A DNA stretch of 32,826 bases from Chloroflexota bacterium (GTDB taxonomy: Bacteria > Chloroflexota > Anaerolineae > DUEN01), in NCBI GenBank assembly GCA_013152435.1, contig JAADGJ010000047.1:1-32826 (forward strand), read 5' to 3'. How positions within the stretch are numbered: the stretch's first letter is position 1; each line of letters opens with the position of its first letter. The notes under the pieces are model-generated. The model was not told where the DNA came from, made no database searches, and saw only the letters and a program-made list of their open reading frames with translations. The translations under genes and the position numbers were made by a program. Positions 1 to 8,092 of this stretch are shown here, piece after piece.

Positions 1-546
1 TCAACGAGGCGGCAAGCGTGAGTGAACGGCAGCAAGTGAAATGTCTGTCAGAAGCGGTTAGGCGGCGCACAGATCAGGCTGTCCGACCTCCAGCGACCAG
101 ATCAGGCGCTCGCAGAGAGGTGACAAGTCCGACAACGGGCACGTCCCACGCCCTCTCGTGGGGGCGATTTGAGGTCATCGGTGGGGTCTAAGAGGGAGTC
201 GGTGGAGATGTTCAAGATATTTGCGACAGCAACTATGCCCCAGTAAGAGGGGCTTCAGTGACCGTTTCCAGTCCGGAGCGATACGGCTCAAGAGAAGGCT
301 TCCTGGCATCAAAAAGATGATGAGCCCAAATTCGAATCCATCTTTATGATCCCTTACAACCTTCCCAGCATTTTTGATCTCATCTCCCCGAGATGATATC
401 CGTATCCCTATTGTATCAGAAAAGATCCACGGGGAACCTTAAAATTCTTCCCGCCACGGATGTCAACGTCGACAAACCGGTCCGTATGGGGTTCAACCGT
501 GGGGCGTCTAACAGCGAGTCCGCACCAGGCATGATTAGGCTGTCTG
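1..546. other. Left-edge region without a recognisable gene
   Basis: I see no gene here that I can support. A reading frame is open from the window edge on the plus strand (positions 3-191, 62 codons, ending in TAA). It could be the tail of a gene that starts outside the window, but its translation is low in complexity, rich in Arg, Thr and Ser, and matches no family I recognise. The rest, to the end of the membrane protein gene at 547, shows no ribosome-binding site followed by a plausible reading frame, and no repeat or RNA. Confidence 0.3.
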
Positions 547-909
547 CTATTGTGCCCGTAGCTCTGTCCTGTACGCCCAATTGACCAGAAAGAGAACGCC
601 GACCAAGGCCAAGGGGCCGGAAATCGCCAAGTAGGCGACCCAAGGAAAGCGCCCCCAAGTCCAGGCCACGTAGAACACCGCCAAAGCGCTGAACAGGATC
701 GCCCCGACCCACTCCCACCGCCACGCGACGATCAACGCGATCACAACGATGTATGTCGGGACGAGATGGATCAGCAGGGCGAGAATCGTTTCCCAGAAGC
801 CATACCCCTCACTGAGGACATCCAGGGCAAATAAGCTCGAGAACAGTGCGAAAAGGATGCCCAGAATCCTCGGAGCCCAGAAGAAAAGCCTCTTGGTGCT
901 CGTATTCAT
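547..909 (-). CDS. Four-helix membrane protein, DUF7670-like
   Basis: A 120-aa integral membrane protein of unknown function. Four hydrophobic segments are visible: about 10-30, 40-60, 63-80 and 90-110. Short Arg/Trp-rich loops separate them, and a motif reading ALDVLSEGYGFWETILAL follows helix 1. The pattern resembles small bacterial proteins of the DUF7670 type. The assignment is from memory of the family and is not certain. The ATG at 909 was preferred over a start 14 codons upstream because a good ribosome-binding site (GAGGAG) lies just upstream of it. The gene stands alone, with the DinB-like gene about 160 bp upstream on the same strand. No catalytic residues are apparent. Confidence 0.65.
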   Translation of the reverse strand: MNTSTKRLFFWAPRILGILFALFSSLFALDVLSEGYGFWETILALLIHLVPTYIVVIALIVAWRWEWVGAILFSALAVFYVAWTWGRFPWVAYLAISGPLALVGVLFLVNWAYRTELRAQ

Positions 910-1068
910 TGATCTCTCCTCTATACTATCGCCCAACAGGACTGGGTTCATCGGCCATCAGGTCTCAAGGCGCCATCCCACCACCCCCCGGAACGCTCCC
1001 AGGAGGAGTTGGCAGCGCGAGCCAATGCGGTTTTCAGCGCGACGCCCCCACCGTCACCGCTTCCTCGA

Positions 1069-1554
1069 TCAACGCCAGGTCTCCTTCCTTATCCCGAAAT
1101 GAGACTGCAAAGCCACCAATTGCCCCTGGTGATGCATCGTATGCCTGAGAGCGTAGATGAGATGGGAGAGAACCGTCCCGCCCGACCACTCATACAAGTC
1201 AAATCCTTTCACCAGATCGTCATCGGTTGCGCTCTCAAAGAATGCGCTCACCTTCCCCGCCACTTCCTCCAAATAGGCAGCACATTCCTCTTTCGTTGGC
1301 CAATCTTCAGGCCCCGTCTCCCACCAGGGGCCTCGGAATCGATGGCCCCACTCAAACTCCTCGTCGGTCTTGCCGCTGAAATAGAAGTCTAACGACTCCA
1401 GGGTGTGGTATGCAATCACAGCCGGCACGAACGTTTCCGAGAAGCCTGTTAACCATTTCTCCGGAGGAATATTTCCGATCACTTCCCGGAGCATACCGAG
1501 TGACCGGTCAAATTGATCGAGGAGTCCACGACAGATGACCCGGGTATTTTCCAT
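1069..1554 (-). CDS. DinB-family protein
   Basis: A 161-aa protein of the DinB/YfiT-like four-helix-bundle superfamily. Members usually bind a divalent metal through three histidines, and many are thiol-dependent transferases or have no known role. The expected pattern is visible: His50 in the motif VIAYHTLESLDFYF, then a C-terminal His138-x3-His142 in RHTMHHQGQL. Length is normal for the family. The start has a G-rich ribosome-binding site (AGGGGG) about nine bases upstream. The name DinB does not imply a DNA-damage role here. It lies just downstream of an IS3 remnant on the same strand, which suggests a site that has received insertions. Confidence 0.8.
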   Translation of the reverse strand: MENTRVICRGLLDQFDRSLGMLREVIGNIPPEKWLTGFSETFVPAVIAYHTLESLDFYFSGKTDEEFEWGHRFRGPWWETGPEDWPTKEECAAYLEEVAGKVSAFFESATDDDLVKGFDLYEWSGGTVLSHLIYALRHTMHHQGQLVALQSHFGIRKETWR

Positions 1555-1558
1555 TGCC

Positions 1559-1727
1559 CTACCCCCTGTTTGAAGTCACCCTGTCTGGGTGGACACTTTC
1601 AGGCTTGGGACGTTGATGGGGAAGAGCATGAGCTCTTTCGAATTGGATAGGCGACATGGAGTGGATAGACGAATGGCACCGATGCAGATTGTACGAATCC
1701 TCGATGAACCCAAACACGGTCTTCAGT
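1559..1727 (-). pseudogene. IS3-family transposase OrfB, C-terminal remnant
   Basis: The translation contains FGFIEDSYNLHRCHSSIHSMSPIQFE. Its FI-x2-YN-x2-R-HS-x5-SP-x2-F/YE pattern marks the last part of the rve integrase core in IS3-family OrfB proteins. Everything upstream, including the DDE residues, is missing. The reading frame runs on to 1744, but codons beyond about 1727 come from a separate inverted-repeat element that cuts into the gene. The matching OrfA start lies on the far side of that element (1886-1960). The remnant is not functional. Confidence 0.75.
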
Positions 1728-1898
1728 GCGTGTCTGAGAAACATACCACGAAGCCACTAAGACACCAAGAGGAGTATCAAAGGGAGTATATTGAGGACTC
1801 TTCTTACATCCGTAGGCTCTCCATAGTGCATTTCCGCTTTCTCTATTTAGGGTCTTAGTGCCTTAGTGGTTCCTACTCGTACTTTTCAGACACACTCC
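1728..1898. repeat. MITE-like element with imperfect terminal inverted repeats, inside an IS3 copy
   Basis: About 170 bp with matching ends. GTGTCTGAGAA at 1730-1740 mirrors TTTTCAGACAC at 1883-1893. Further in, CCACTAAGAC near 1754-1763 mirrors GTCTTAGTG...TAGTGG near 1852-1869. No reading frame is present. It replaces the middle of an IS3-family transposase: the OrfB end lies on one side and the OrfA start on the other. Related GTGTCTGAGA ends occur at 6665-6678 and, inverted, at 27043-27056. It is most simply read as a non-autonomous mobile or dispersed repeat. Confidence 0.6.
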
Positions 1899-1960
1899 CA
1901 GACCAATTCCAGGACCCACCGGCGGAACTCTGTTGGACACAGTGGACGGGTCCTGGACAT
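1886..1960 (-). pseudogene. IS3-family OrfA, N-terminal remnant
   Basis: A short frame begins at the ATG at 1960, preceded by GAGGAG. It encodes 24 residues starting MSRTRPLCPTEFRRWVLELV, the typical helix-turn-helix start of IS3-family OrfA proteins (usually R-P-x-Y-P-x-E-F-R then a helix). It runs into the inverted-repeat element and stops at once in the terminal GTGTCTGA sequence. Together with the OrfB tail at 1559-1727 it shows that a complete IS once lay here and has lost its interior. I could not place the outer ends of the IS with confidence. Confidence 0.6.
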
Positions 1961-2018
1961 CTTTCTCTCCTCGGGTAACACCTGCATCGACCCAACCGAT
2001 TTATGTCGGATCAGAAGC

Positions 2019-2464
2019 CTATTTCAGGAAATCCGATAGATCCTCTGGGAATGGAATCAGACCAATCCGCCTCGCAGCCATCCACAAGTGCCGATCGAAC
2101 GTGGCCATGATGACAGGATCGCTCATCGCATCCTGCCCGACGCCGCTGCCAGATGGATAGCATTATATCCCCGCAGCGAGTGTTCCCAGGCCAGCATCTC
2201 CGCACGGGCGGCCACCGCCTCCGTGATCTGAATGCGCACGAGGTCCGACCACTCGCCCCAAAAGGTATGCAATGCGGCCATTGCCTCTTCTCGGCTCAAC
2301 GCCCCGAGGCGCACACCTTTGGCCAGGGCGGCCCCGCCCTCGGCCCGGGTGATGAGAGCAGTCCCCGCCACTGCAATTGTGGATATAACCTCGCTTACCT
2401 CCGGCGAACCCGGCTCAGCCACATAGCGCTTCACCAGAGCGCTGGCATCGAGATAGAGAATCAT
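2019..2464 (-). pseudogene. vapC: VapC-like PIN-domain toxin, frameshifted
   Basis: PIN-domain ribonucleases of the VapC type cleave tRNA or other RNA unless bound by VapB. The open frame (2123-2464, 113 aa) has the N-terminal MILYLDASALVKRYV with Asp6 and the acidic Glu42 region, and then stops after AIHLAAASGRMR. In a second frame the sequence continues at once with DPVIMATFDRHLWMAARRIGL and ends at TAG 2019-2021. This is the expected C-terminal PIN strand with its last Asp. One lost base near 2150-2157 would join the two parts into a normal-length protein of about 138 aa. The usual Asp of the Y-D-A-I-H-L motif is Asn here. The gene overlaps vapB by ATGA. The frameshift is either a real inactivation or a sequencing error. 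Confidence 0.8.
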
Positions 2465-2736
2465 TCCCGATCTTCCAGAAGCATCTCGGCGATAGTACGG
2501 TCACCCTTCGTCTCAGCTACTGAAGCCAGTGGGCCCAACTTCCGCCCGCTCCAGGAGACCAGGCCGGCCTGGACCAGATCCTGCACGCGCTCCTCCCTCG
2601 AGGGCCGCATGGGAACGCTTCGAGCGATGGGCTTGCCGCGCTCTGTGATCACCACGGTACCACCGGCCTTCACCTGCCGCATATATCGACTCAAGCGCGC
2701 CTTCAACTCCCGAATGCTCACCGCCGTTTCGCCCAT
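2461..2736 (-). CDS. vapB: VapB/Phd-family antitoxin
   Basis: A 91-aa antitoxin of the Phd/YefM type. The N-terminal half, with ELKARLSRYMRQVKAGGTVVITERGKPIAR, is the dimeric DNA-binding fold. The C-terminal half (about 50-91) is the segment expected to wrap the PIN toxin. The start has GGAGG nine bases upstream. It is translationally coupled to vapC, whose ATG overlaps the vapB stop. A good promoter lies upstream, with a TGTGG/CCACA inverted pair around the -10 box that could be the autoregulatory operator. With the toxin frameshifted, the antitoxin may persist as a relic or as a protector against related toxins. This last point is inference. Confidence 0.85.
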   Translation of the reverse strand: MGETAVSIRELKARLSRYMRQVKAGGTVVITERGKPIARSVPMRPSREERVQDLVQAGLVSWSGRKLGPLASVAETKGDRTIAEMLLEDRE

Positions 2737-2785
2737 CGTCTGTATCCTCCACCACCTATCGGATGCAACCGCCCTTTGTGGTCAC

Positions 2786-2814
2786 ATCATATCTGTTTGG
2801 GCCACATACTGCAA
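2786..2814 (-). promoter_or_regulatory. Sigma70-type promoter of vapBC
   Basis: Reading the minus strand, TTGCAG (2814-2809) and TATGAT (2791-2786) are separated by 17 bases, about 50 bp upstream of the vapB ATG. The inverted pair TGTGG/CCACA (2777-2781 and 2802-2806) brackets the -10 box and is a plausible site for repression by the antitoxin complex. Confidence 0.6.
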
Positions 2815-2962
2815 GGCGAGCAGAAACACGCCCATCGTCAGGGGGTGCGGAGTGAAGCTGAGGGCAACGCCTGTCGCGCACGTTTCTTAACATTTCATCC
2901 GTGAGGTCTCCAACATGTCGGTGGGATATGCCGAGGGGTCGGGAAGAGGACTTCAGGACAAT

Positions 2963-3008
2963 TGGAAACCCCACGGATAGTCGATTCGCACCATCCGTGG
3001 GGTTTCCA
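2963..3008. repeat. 16-bp perfect inverted repeat next to tRNA-Pro
   Basis: Arms 2963-2978 and 2993-3008 are exact reverse complements around a 14-nt loop. It lies about 20 bp beyond the 3' end of the tRNA. On the minus strand it could act as a transcript-end or processing hairpin, but there is no T-tract after it, so a classic intrinsic terminator is not shown. Confidence 0.6.
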
Positions 3009-3027
3009 GTAAAGCCGAACGATAATC

Positions 3028-3104
<77 letters not shown>

Positions 3105-3125
3105 ATGTCTCTATGATACAGGCCC

Positions 3126-3154
3126 ATTATACCCGAGCCCCCTCGCTTTGACAA
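3126..3154 (-). promoter_or_regulatory. Sigma70-type promoter of tRNA-Pro
   Basis: On the minus strand, TTGTCA (3154-3149) and a perfect TATAAT (3131-3126) are spaced 17 bp apart. The predicted start near 3119 gives a 5' leader of about 15 nt ahead of the tRNA. Confidence 0.8.
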
Positions 3155-3255
3155 GTTCAAATCGTTGATCGTAGTGTATCCAAAAGGGTGGAAATGGGGT
3201 ACACAGCCCCGTTGATAAACGCCTCCACGCCACCACGGACAGCCTGCCGCCCCCC

Positions 3256-4584
3256 TTACCCGCCGCCAAACACCCGCGCAAACAGCGCCCTGTGCTCATC
3301 GAGCACGTCCCGATAACCCGGATCCCGGGCGGCGTTTCGCATCTCGCCTGGATCCCGGCGGAGATCGATCAGTTGCTCCCGGTTCTCACCATGATCATAG
3401 AGCATGTACTTGTAACGGCCGGTGATCACCATGCGGCCGATCTCGCTCTCCACCGGGAGATACGTCCGCCAGGATCGAGGCGTCCTGCCCTCGGCCAGAG
3501 GGCGGAAGCTCATCCCCTGTAAGTCCTCCGGCGGCGCGATCCCCGCGTAATCACACAACGTCGGGAACAGATCCAGGCCATTGGAGATCAGATGCGCATC
3601 ATCCACTGCGCCCGCCGGCGTCACGCCCGGCCAGCTGACGATCAGCGGGACCCGACAGGCCTCCTCGTAGAAGGCGGTCTTGTGTTCCATGCGGTGCGCC
3701 GCGTCCATGTCCCCGTGGTCGCTGGTGAAGATGATCACCGTCTCCCCCTCCCGTCCGGCCTCGCGCACGGCCTCGCAGATCCGGGAGATCTGCGCGTCGA
3801 CCATCTCGGTCAGCCGGCCATAAGCCCAACGATGCATCCGCCACCGCTCGGCCGTATACCGCTCGCGAGCGAGCTGGCGGAACGGCCTCTGCGCCAGCAA
3901 CATCCGGATCGCCTCCGGCTCGTCCTGCTGCGGCTCGTGATTGGGAGGGAGCGGAGGACAATACCGATCGAAGAACTCCTCCCTGCTGACGCCATCCGGG
4001 ATCCGAAGCGCCTTATCCAGCGTTTCCAGCTCCACCCGGCCGCTCTTCACCAGGCGCGCCTCCGCCTCCGTCGCCGGGAAATCCCGGATCGCCATGTAGC
4101 AGATATCGTGAGGATTGATGAAGGAGGCGAACAGGAGAAAGGGCTTCTCATGCTCCCGGCGGATGTACTCCGCACAGGTTTCCGCCAGGCCATCGCGCTC
4201 ATCGGGCGTGAGGTAGTCGAATCCGAGCTCCTGGACGCTCAAATTAGGCAGGTGAACCTTACCACCATAGGCGGCCTCGTAGCCCGCCCGGCGAAACAGC
4301 CAGCCCAGCCCTCCCCGTTTGATATGATCCGGTATGTCCCCCAGATGAGCGGTATCGTTGCTCCGCAGCCCGATCTCGCTCGGCATGCGTCCGGTCATCA
4401 GGCTGAAACGGGAGGGCACACAAACTGGATTCGTGCAATAGGCCCGTTCAAAGCGGATCCCCGAGGCCGCCAGACTGTCCATGGCGGGCGTGCGTATATA
4501 CGGATTGCCCGCGCAGCTCATCATGGTAGCGCTCTGTTGATCCGTGAGAATCACGATGATGTTCGGCCGCGTCCGCCCTGCCAT
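3256..4584 (-). CDS. Sulfatase (arylsulfatase/choline-sulfatase type)
   Basis: A 442-aa alkaline-phosphatase-superfamily sulfatase that would hydrolyse sulfate esters of carbohydrates or small molecules. Metal-binding Asp15-Gln16 appear in NIIVILTDQQ. The active-site motif Cys55-V-P-S-R is the C-x-P-S-R signature, in which Cys is converted to formylglycine. Later, TSDHGDMDAAHRMEHKTAFYEE supplies the Asp/His metal ligands and the conserved Lys. Length fits single-domain family members. No signal peptide is seen, so it is probably cytoplasmic. The ATG has GGGGAG upstream. The histidine-kinase frame upstream runs 137 bp into this gene, so the two are on one transcript. The formylglycine-generating enzyme is not in the window. 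The substrate is unknown. Confidence 0.9.
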   Translation of the reverse strand: MAGRTRPNIIVILTDQQSATMMSCAGNPYIRTPAMDSLAASGIRFERAYCTNPVCVPSRFSLMTGRMPSEIGLRSNDTAHLGDIPDHIKRGGLGWLFRRAGYEAAYGGKVHLPNLSVQELGFDYLTPDERDGLAETCAEYIRREHEKPFLLFASFINPHDICYMAIRDFPATEAEARLVKSGRVELETLDKALRIPDGVSREEFFDRYCPPLPPNHEPQQDEPEAIRMLLAQRPFRQLARERYTAERWRMHRWAYGRLTEMVDAQISRICEAVREAGREGETVIIFTSDHGDMDAAHRMEHKTAFYEEACRVPLIVSWPGVTPAGAVDDAHLISNGLDLFPTLCDYAGIAPPEDLQGMSFRPLAEGRTPRSWRTYLPVESEIGRMVITGRYKYMLYDHGENREQLIDLRRDPGEMRNAARDPGYRDVLDEHRALFARVFGGG

Positions 4585-6601
4585 GCGTGTCTCTCCCCTG
4601 GGGAGCCTCCTGATCCCCCCGCTCAGCCTGCTCGTCGCTTCCCGTCGAGAGGGGATGCTCCACTTCCCTCGGAGGCCTCAATGGCAGCATCACGTAGAAC
4701 GTGCTCCCTCTTCCCTCACCCTCGCTCTCAGCCCAGATGCGACCTCCATGCAGCTCCACAATCCTGCGGCACAACGCCAGGCCGATTCCCATGCCCCCGA
4801 AGCGTCGAGTTGATCCCCCATCCACCTGATAGAAGCACTCAAAGATCTGCTCCAGCTTGTCCGGCGGGATCCCCACGCCCTGGTCGGATATGGCCATCAG
4901 AACAGCTTCCTGCTCTACCCAGACCCGTATGCGCACCTGGCCACCGCCGGGGCTGAACTTGACGGCGTTATCGATCAGATTGCACAGCACCTGGTAAAGC
5001 AGGTGAGAATCCGCCACCAGAGGGGGCAGATCGGGAGGCACATCGATGAGAAACTGGACGCCGCTTTCCTCCGAGCGCGTCTCCCAGGCCCGTATCGCCT
5101 TATGCAACAACGGCTCCAACCGCAACTCCGTCGCCTGCACCGCGGTCACATCCAGCGTCTGCAGCATCAGGAGCCGGTCCACCATATAGCGCAACCGCTC
5201 GCTCTGCACATCCAGGGTGGTCACCGCCTCCACCTGCGCGGCGGTCAACGGTCCCAGCAATCCCTCCTTCAGCAGCTCCACATATCCCTTGATCAGCGTC
5301 AGCGGGGTGCGCAGCTCATGAGAGACGTTGCCGATCATCTCATCCCGGGCCTTCAAGGCCGCACGGAGCTGGGCATTGGTCCTCTGAAGCTGCTCCTCCG
5401 CCTGTTTACGCTCGGTCACATCCAGGAGGGTCCCGACGATGGCAGGGCGCCCCCGGTAGTCCACGCGCCGCCCCAACACCTCGCAATACACGCAAGAGCC
5501 GTCCTTACGCCTGCCCCGGAACACGTAATGAGCGAATTCCACCTCGCCCGTAAGGCGCTTCGCGACATACTGCTGCACCCGCTCGTGATCCTCCGGGAAG
5601 GTGAGATCCAACGGCCCCATCTTGTCGATCAATTCCTCGGGCGTGTAGCCGAACGTCCGGGCCAGCGCGGGGTTGACGTAGCGGAACTTGCCATCCTGGA
5701 AGATGTACACGCCCGCCAACGACTCCTCGGTGATCATGCGGAAGCGCGCCTCGCTCTCCTTCAGCATCTGCCAGACGCGCTGTCGCTGGGTGACATCCCT
5801 CAGAAGGTGCAAGATCGCCGGCCGATCCTCCCACAGGATCCGCATCACGTTGGTCTCCACCCACCGCACGCTCCCGTCCCGATGGACGATCCGGAACGGG
5901 GGGATCCGGGAGAGCCGGACGCCCTGAAGCAGCTTGCGCTGATACCGGGCCACCGCCTCTCGATCCTCCGGGTAGACGAACGAGATGAAAGGACGCGAGA
6001 CAAGCTCCTCCTGAGAATACCCGGAGAGACGGGTCGCCTCGGGGTTGACGAACTTCAACATACCGTCCTGGGCCACCACGACGGCCTCGCTCGCGTTCTC
6101 CATCAACAAGCGGCTCTTCTCCTCGGACTCCCACAGCGCCCCCTCGATCCGTTGGCGCTCCGCCAACTCCCGCTTCACCCGTTCATGCAGATCGTGAAAC
6201 CGCCCGATGAGCGTTCCCACCAACGCGATGGACAGGGAGCCAAACAGGACCCCGCTCTGAAAGAGGAGATACTCCTCCCGCACGCCCTGGGCGACCAGGG
6301 CGACGAGAAGAAAATTCAGGAAGAAGATCGAGAAGCCCACGAGGGCTCCGGCCCGCATGCCGAAAAAGCTGCCGGCGGACAGCACGGGGACCAAGGAGAG
6401 GATGACCGTCTGCGGCCCCAAGGCGCGAAAAACGGGGACAAACAGCACCGCGTAAAGAGCTGTTGTGCCCAGGACGAAAAACAAGGATCGCGCCCGGTGG
6501 GGCGGGACTCCCAGCCGCCGGATATAGCGGCTGAGCCCCGCGCGATCGTCGGTCCGCGAAGGGTCGGTCTGTGGAGAGCGAGGCGTTTGATATGCTTTCA
6601 T
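4448..6601 (-). CDS. Membrane PAS-PAS sensor histidine kinase
   Basis: A 717-aa hybrid-free sensor kinase. Three or four membrane helices lie at about 39-60, 63-81, 84-105 and 112-132. A short coiled linker follows, then PAS domain 1 (about 160-275) and PAS domain 2 (about 288-400), each ending in a PAC-like D-V-T-x-R-x segment. HisKA has the phospho-acceptor His428 in NVSHELRTPLTLIKGY. The HATPase has the N-box NLIDNAVKF (about 541), G1 DQGVGIPP (573) and G2 GMGIGLAL (603). The domain ends near residue 642. The remaining 75 residues are rich in Asp, Glu, Arg and His, and the last 45 overlap the sulfatase in another frame. No response regulator is adjacent and the signal is unknown. No strong ribosome-binding site is visible at the start. 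Confidence 0.9.
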   Translation of the reverse strand: MKAYQTPRSPQTDPSRTDDRAGLSRYIRRLGVPPHRARSLFFVLGTTALYAVLFVPVFRALGPQTVILSLVPVLSAGSFFGMRAGALVGFSIFFLNFLLVALVAQGVREEYLLFQSGVLFGSLSIALVGTLIGRFHDLHERVKRELAERQRIEGALWESEEKSRLLMENASEAVVVAQDGMLKFVNPEATRLSGYSQEELVSRPFISFVYPEDREAVARYQRKLLQGVRLSRIPPFRIVHRDGSVRWVETNVMRILWEDRPAILHLLRDVTQRQRVWQMLKESEARFRMITEESLAGVYIFQDGKFRYVNPALARTFGYTPEELIDKMGPLDLTFPEDHERVQQYVAKRLTGEVEFAHYVFRGRRKDGSCVYCEVLGRRVDYRGRPAIVGTLLDVTERKQAEEQLQRTNAQLRAALKARDEMIGNVSHELRTPLTLIKGYVELLKEGLLGPLTAAQVEAVTTLDVQSERLRYMVDRLLMLQTLDVTAVQATELRLEPLLHKAIRAWETRSEESGVQFLIDVPPDLPPLVADSHLLYQVLCNLIDNAVKFSPGGGQVRIRVWVEQEAVLMAISDQGVGIPPDKLEQIFECFYQVDGGSTRRFGGMGIGLALCRRIVELHGGRIWAESEGEGRGSTFYVMLPLRPPREVEHPLSTGSDEQAERGDQEAPQGRDTHGRADAAEHHRDSHGSTERYHDELRGQSVYTHARHGQSGGLGDPL

Positions 6602-6918
6602 ACGCTCTAAACATGCCTCATCTCTCCACGATGGTCAATAGCCCCACGGTAGTCATCCCTATGAGCGTGTCTGAGAAATGCCGCTGCTTCTGCGATGGAG
6701 AGGCCTGAAAGGGCGAAGTCCCTCCGGAAAAAAGCCTTTCTCCCGCCCTCGACCCGCCCGGCCTCGGCCCAGATCCCTGCGGCAAGGGCCGAGAAAGGCA
6801 GGTCCAGGCCGGAAAAGCGGGGTTTCCGTGGAGGGGAGGTCCCCACCACATCTTCCCTCGTGGGGAATGTGATCCCGCAGGAAACCAAAAGCAGGGGAGT
6901 CACAACGCCCCATCGAGG
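6602..6918. repeat. Intergenic dispersed repeat with a GTGTCTGAGA end
   Basis: No gene is supported here. From 6665 rightward, the sequence begins GCGTGTCTGAGAAATGCCG, then CTGCTTCTGC, a GGAGAGGCC block and CCCTCCGGAAAAA. The same order of blocks is found inverted at 26990-27059, between livG and livF. The first 14 bases match the end of the MITE-like element at 1728-1898. The second end of this copy is not recognisable. The several short reading frames across it are all Arg/Pro/Gly-rich shadows. Confidence 0.55.
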
Positions 6919-8034
6919 TCAACGATGAGGCAGCTCCCCCTCCAGGACGTAATGCCGCAGCTCCGTCACGCTCAGATTCTCGATGCCCAGCTTGTCCAAC
7001 GTGCGGCCGCGGCGCCAGTAGTCCGTGCCATGGATGATGCACGCCAGCTGGATGATGGCCTCCATCCCCCGCACGGAGACGCCATACCGGGCCCCCAGGG
7101 AGGCGATGGGCACCAGGCTCATGGGCACGTCCTCGAAGATGTATCGATGCTCCAACGTGCGCGGGGCCTTGATGCCATAGTAGCCGGGATTGGCATGAAT
7201 GGCCTCGTTCAGATTCGATCCACGGGCGTCATACGCCATCCGCAGCCACTCGATCGCCGACCGCACCTCAATGCCCAACGCGGCCGCCACCGTGATGCGC
7301 TCCCGATCCAACACCTCCAGCACGCGTGCCACGGAGGGCGTCACCCCGTCGATGTAGAACTGAAACTCCCCACGGGTGGACTCGATGCGCCCCGCGTTCA
7401 GGATCGTCAGGGCCGGGTGAAAGATGGCCCCCATATTGTTCAGGCTGGTGTGCAACACGTCCTTGCCATCGATAAATTGGGGATACGCATCCGTGAGAGC
7501 CTCCAACACCGCCCCCGTGCGAAAGGCGGGCAGGGCAGCCAGAGGCACGGCCTCCTTGATGCGGAAGATCCGCACCTGCGCCGGGCCAACGGAGCGGCTG
7601 GCGTAGATGAAGGTCTCCGTCTCCGCCACGGTCACCCGGGCCGTACACCCCTCGTCCCGCAACACCTTGACGAACTCCAGGGTGCCGCCGGTTCGCCCGG
7701 GATTGAGAACCACGATCTGATCGTCCTGCAGATAGGGCGCCATCGACATGGCCACATCCCGGTGGGCCGAGGATGGCACCACCACCATGATCACCTCGGC
7801 GCCATCCAGCGCCTCTTGGATGTCCGAAGTCACACGCTCCAGCCGGGCGAACCCGTGGGGCCCGCCGTCGAAGCTCTCCAAATCGAGCCCTCGACGCAGC
7901 CGGATCGCCTCAATGTGACCGGGCGTTCGATTATAGAGGGTGACGGGGAACCCCTTCAGTGCCAGGTGAGCGGCCATCGCCTTGCCGCCATGTCCAGCGC
8001 CCACGATCGTAAAGCGAGTCACTTCTTGAGTCAT
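6919..8034 (-). CDS. Opine (octopine/nopaline) dehydrogenase-family NAD(P) enzyme
   Basis: A 371-aa dehydrogenase. The N-terminal Rossmann domain has the dinucleotide motif FTIVGAGHGGKAMAAHLALKG, and it continues to AEVIMVVVPSSAHRDV, typical of glycerol-3-phosphate- and opine-dehydrogenase-like proteins. The C-terminal half (about 180-370) carries the octopine-dehydrogenase helical domain with the conserved NNMGAIFHPALTILNAG segment, whose His is the likely catalytic residue. These enzymes reductively join an amino acid to a 2-oxo acid, or run the reverse. The ATG at 8034 follows GAGAGAGGA and is preferred over a TTG seven codons upstream. It follows the B12-binding gene by 58 bp and is probably co-transcribed with it. 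The substrate cannot be read from sequence. Confidence 0.85.
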   Translation of the reverse strand: MTQEVTRFTIVGAGHGGKAMAAHLALKGFPVTLYNRTPGHIEAIRLRRGLDLESFDGGPHGFARLERVTSDIQEALDGAEVIMVVVPSSAHRDVAMSMAPYLQDDQIVVLNPGRTGGTLEFVKVLRDEGCTARVTVAETETFIYASRSVGPAQVRIFRIKEAVPLAALPAFRTGAVLEALTDAYPQFIDGKDVLHTSLNNMGAIFHPALTILNAGRIESTRGEFQFYIDGVTPSVARVLEVLDRERITVAAALGIEVRSAIEWLRMAYDARGSNLNEAIHANPGYYGIKAPRTLEHRYIFEDVPMSLVPIASLGARYGVSVRGMEAIIQLACIIHGTDYWRRGRTLDKLGIENLSVTELRHYVLEGELPHR

Positions 8035-8092
8035 GGCTTCCTCTCTCACGCACAATAGCCTCGCCGGCCCTCATGGCCGACAGGATACACGC

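Noticed and set aside
3592-4956. Plus-strand frame (454 codons) opposite the sulfatase
   Set aside because: The minus-strand sulfatase carries the C-x-P-S-R motif and metal ligands. The plus frame crosses two genes and has no domain.
5003-6610. Long plus-strand frame (535 codons) opposite the histidine kinase
   Set aside because: Its translation is His/Arg/Gln/Leu-rich and unlike any domain, while the minus strand encodes a complete kinase with all motifs. It is a GC-rich shadow.
6925-8058. Plus-strand frame opposite the opine-dehydrogenase-like gene
   Set aside because: Shadow of a well-supported dehydrogenase, with no ribosome-binding site and no recognisable domain.
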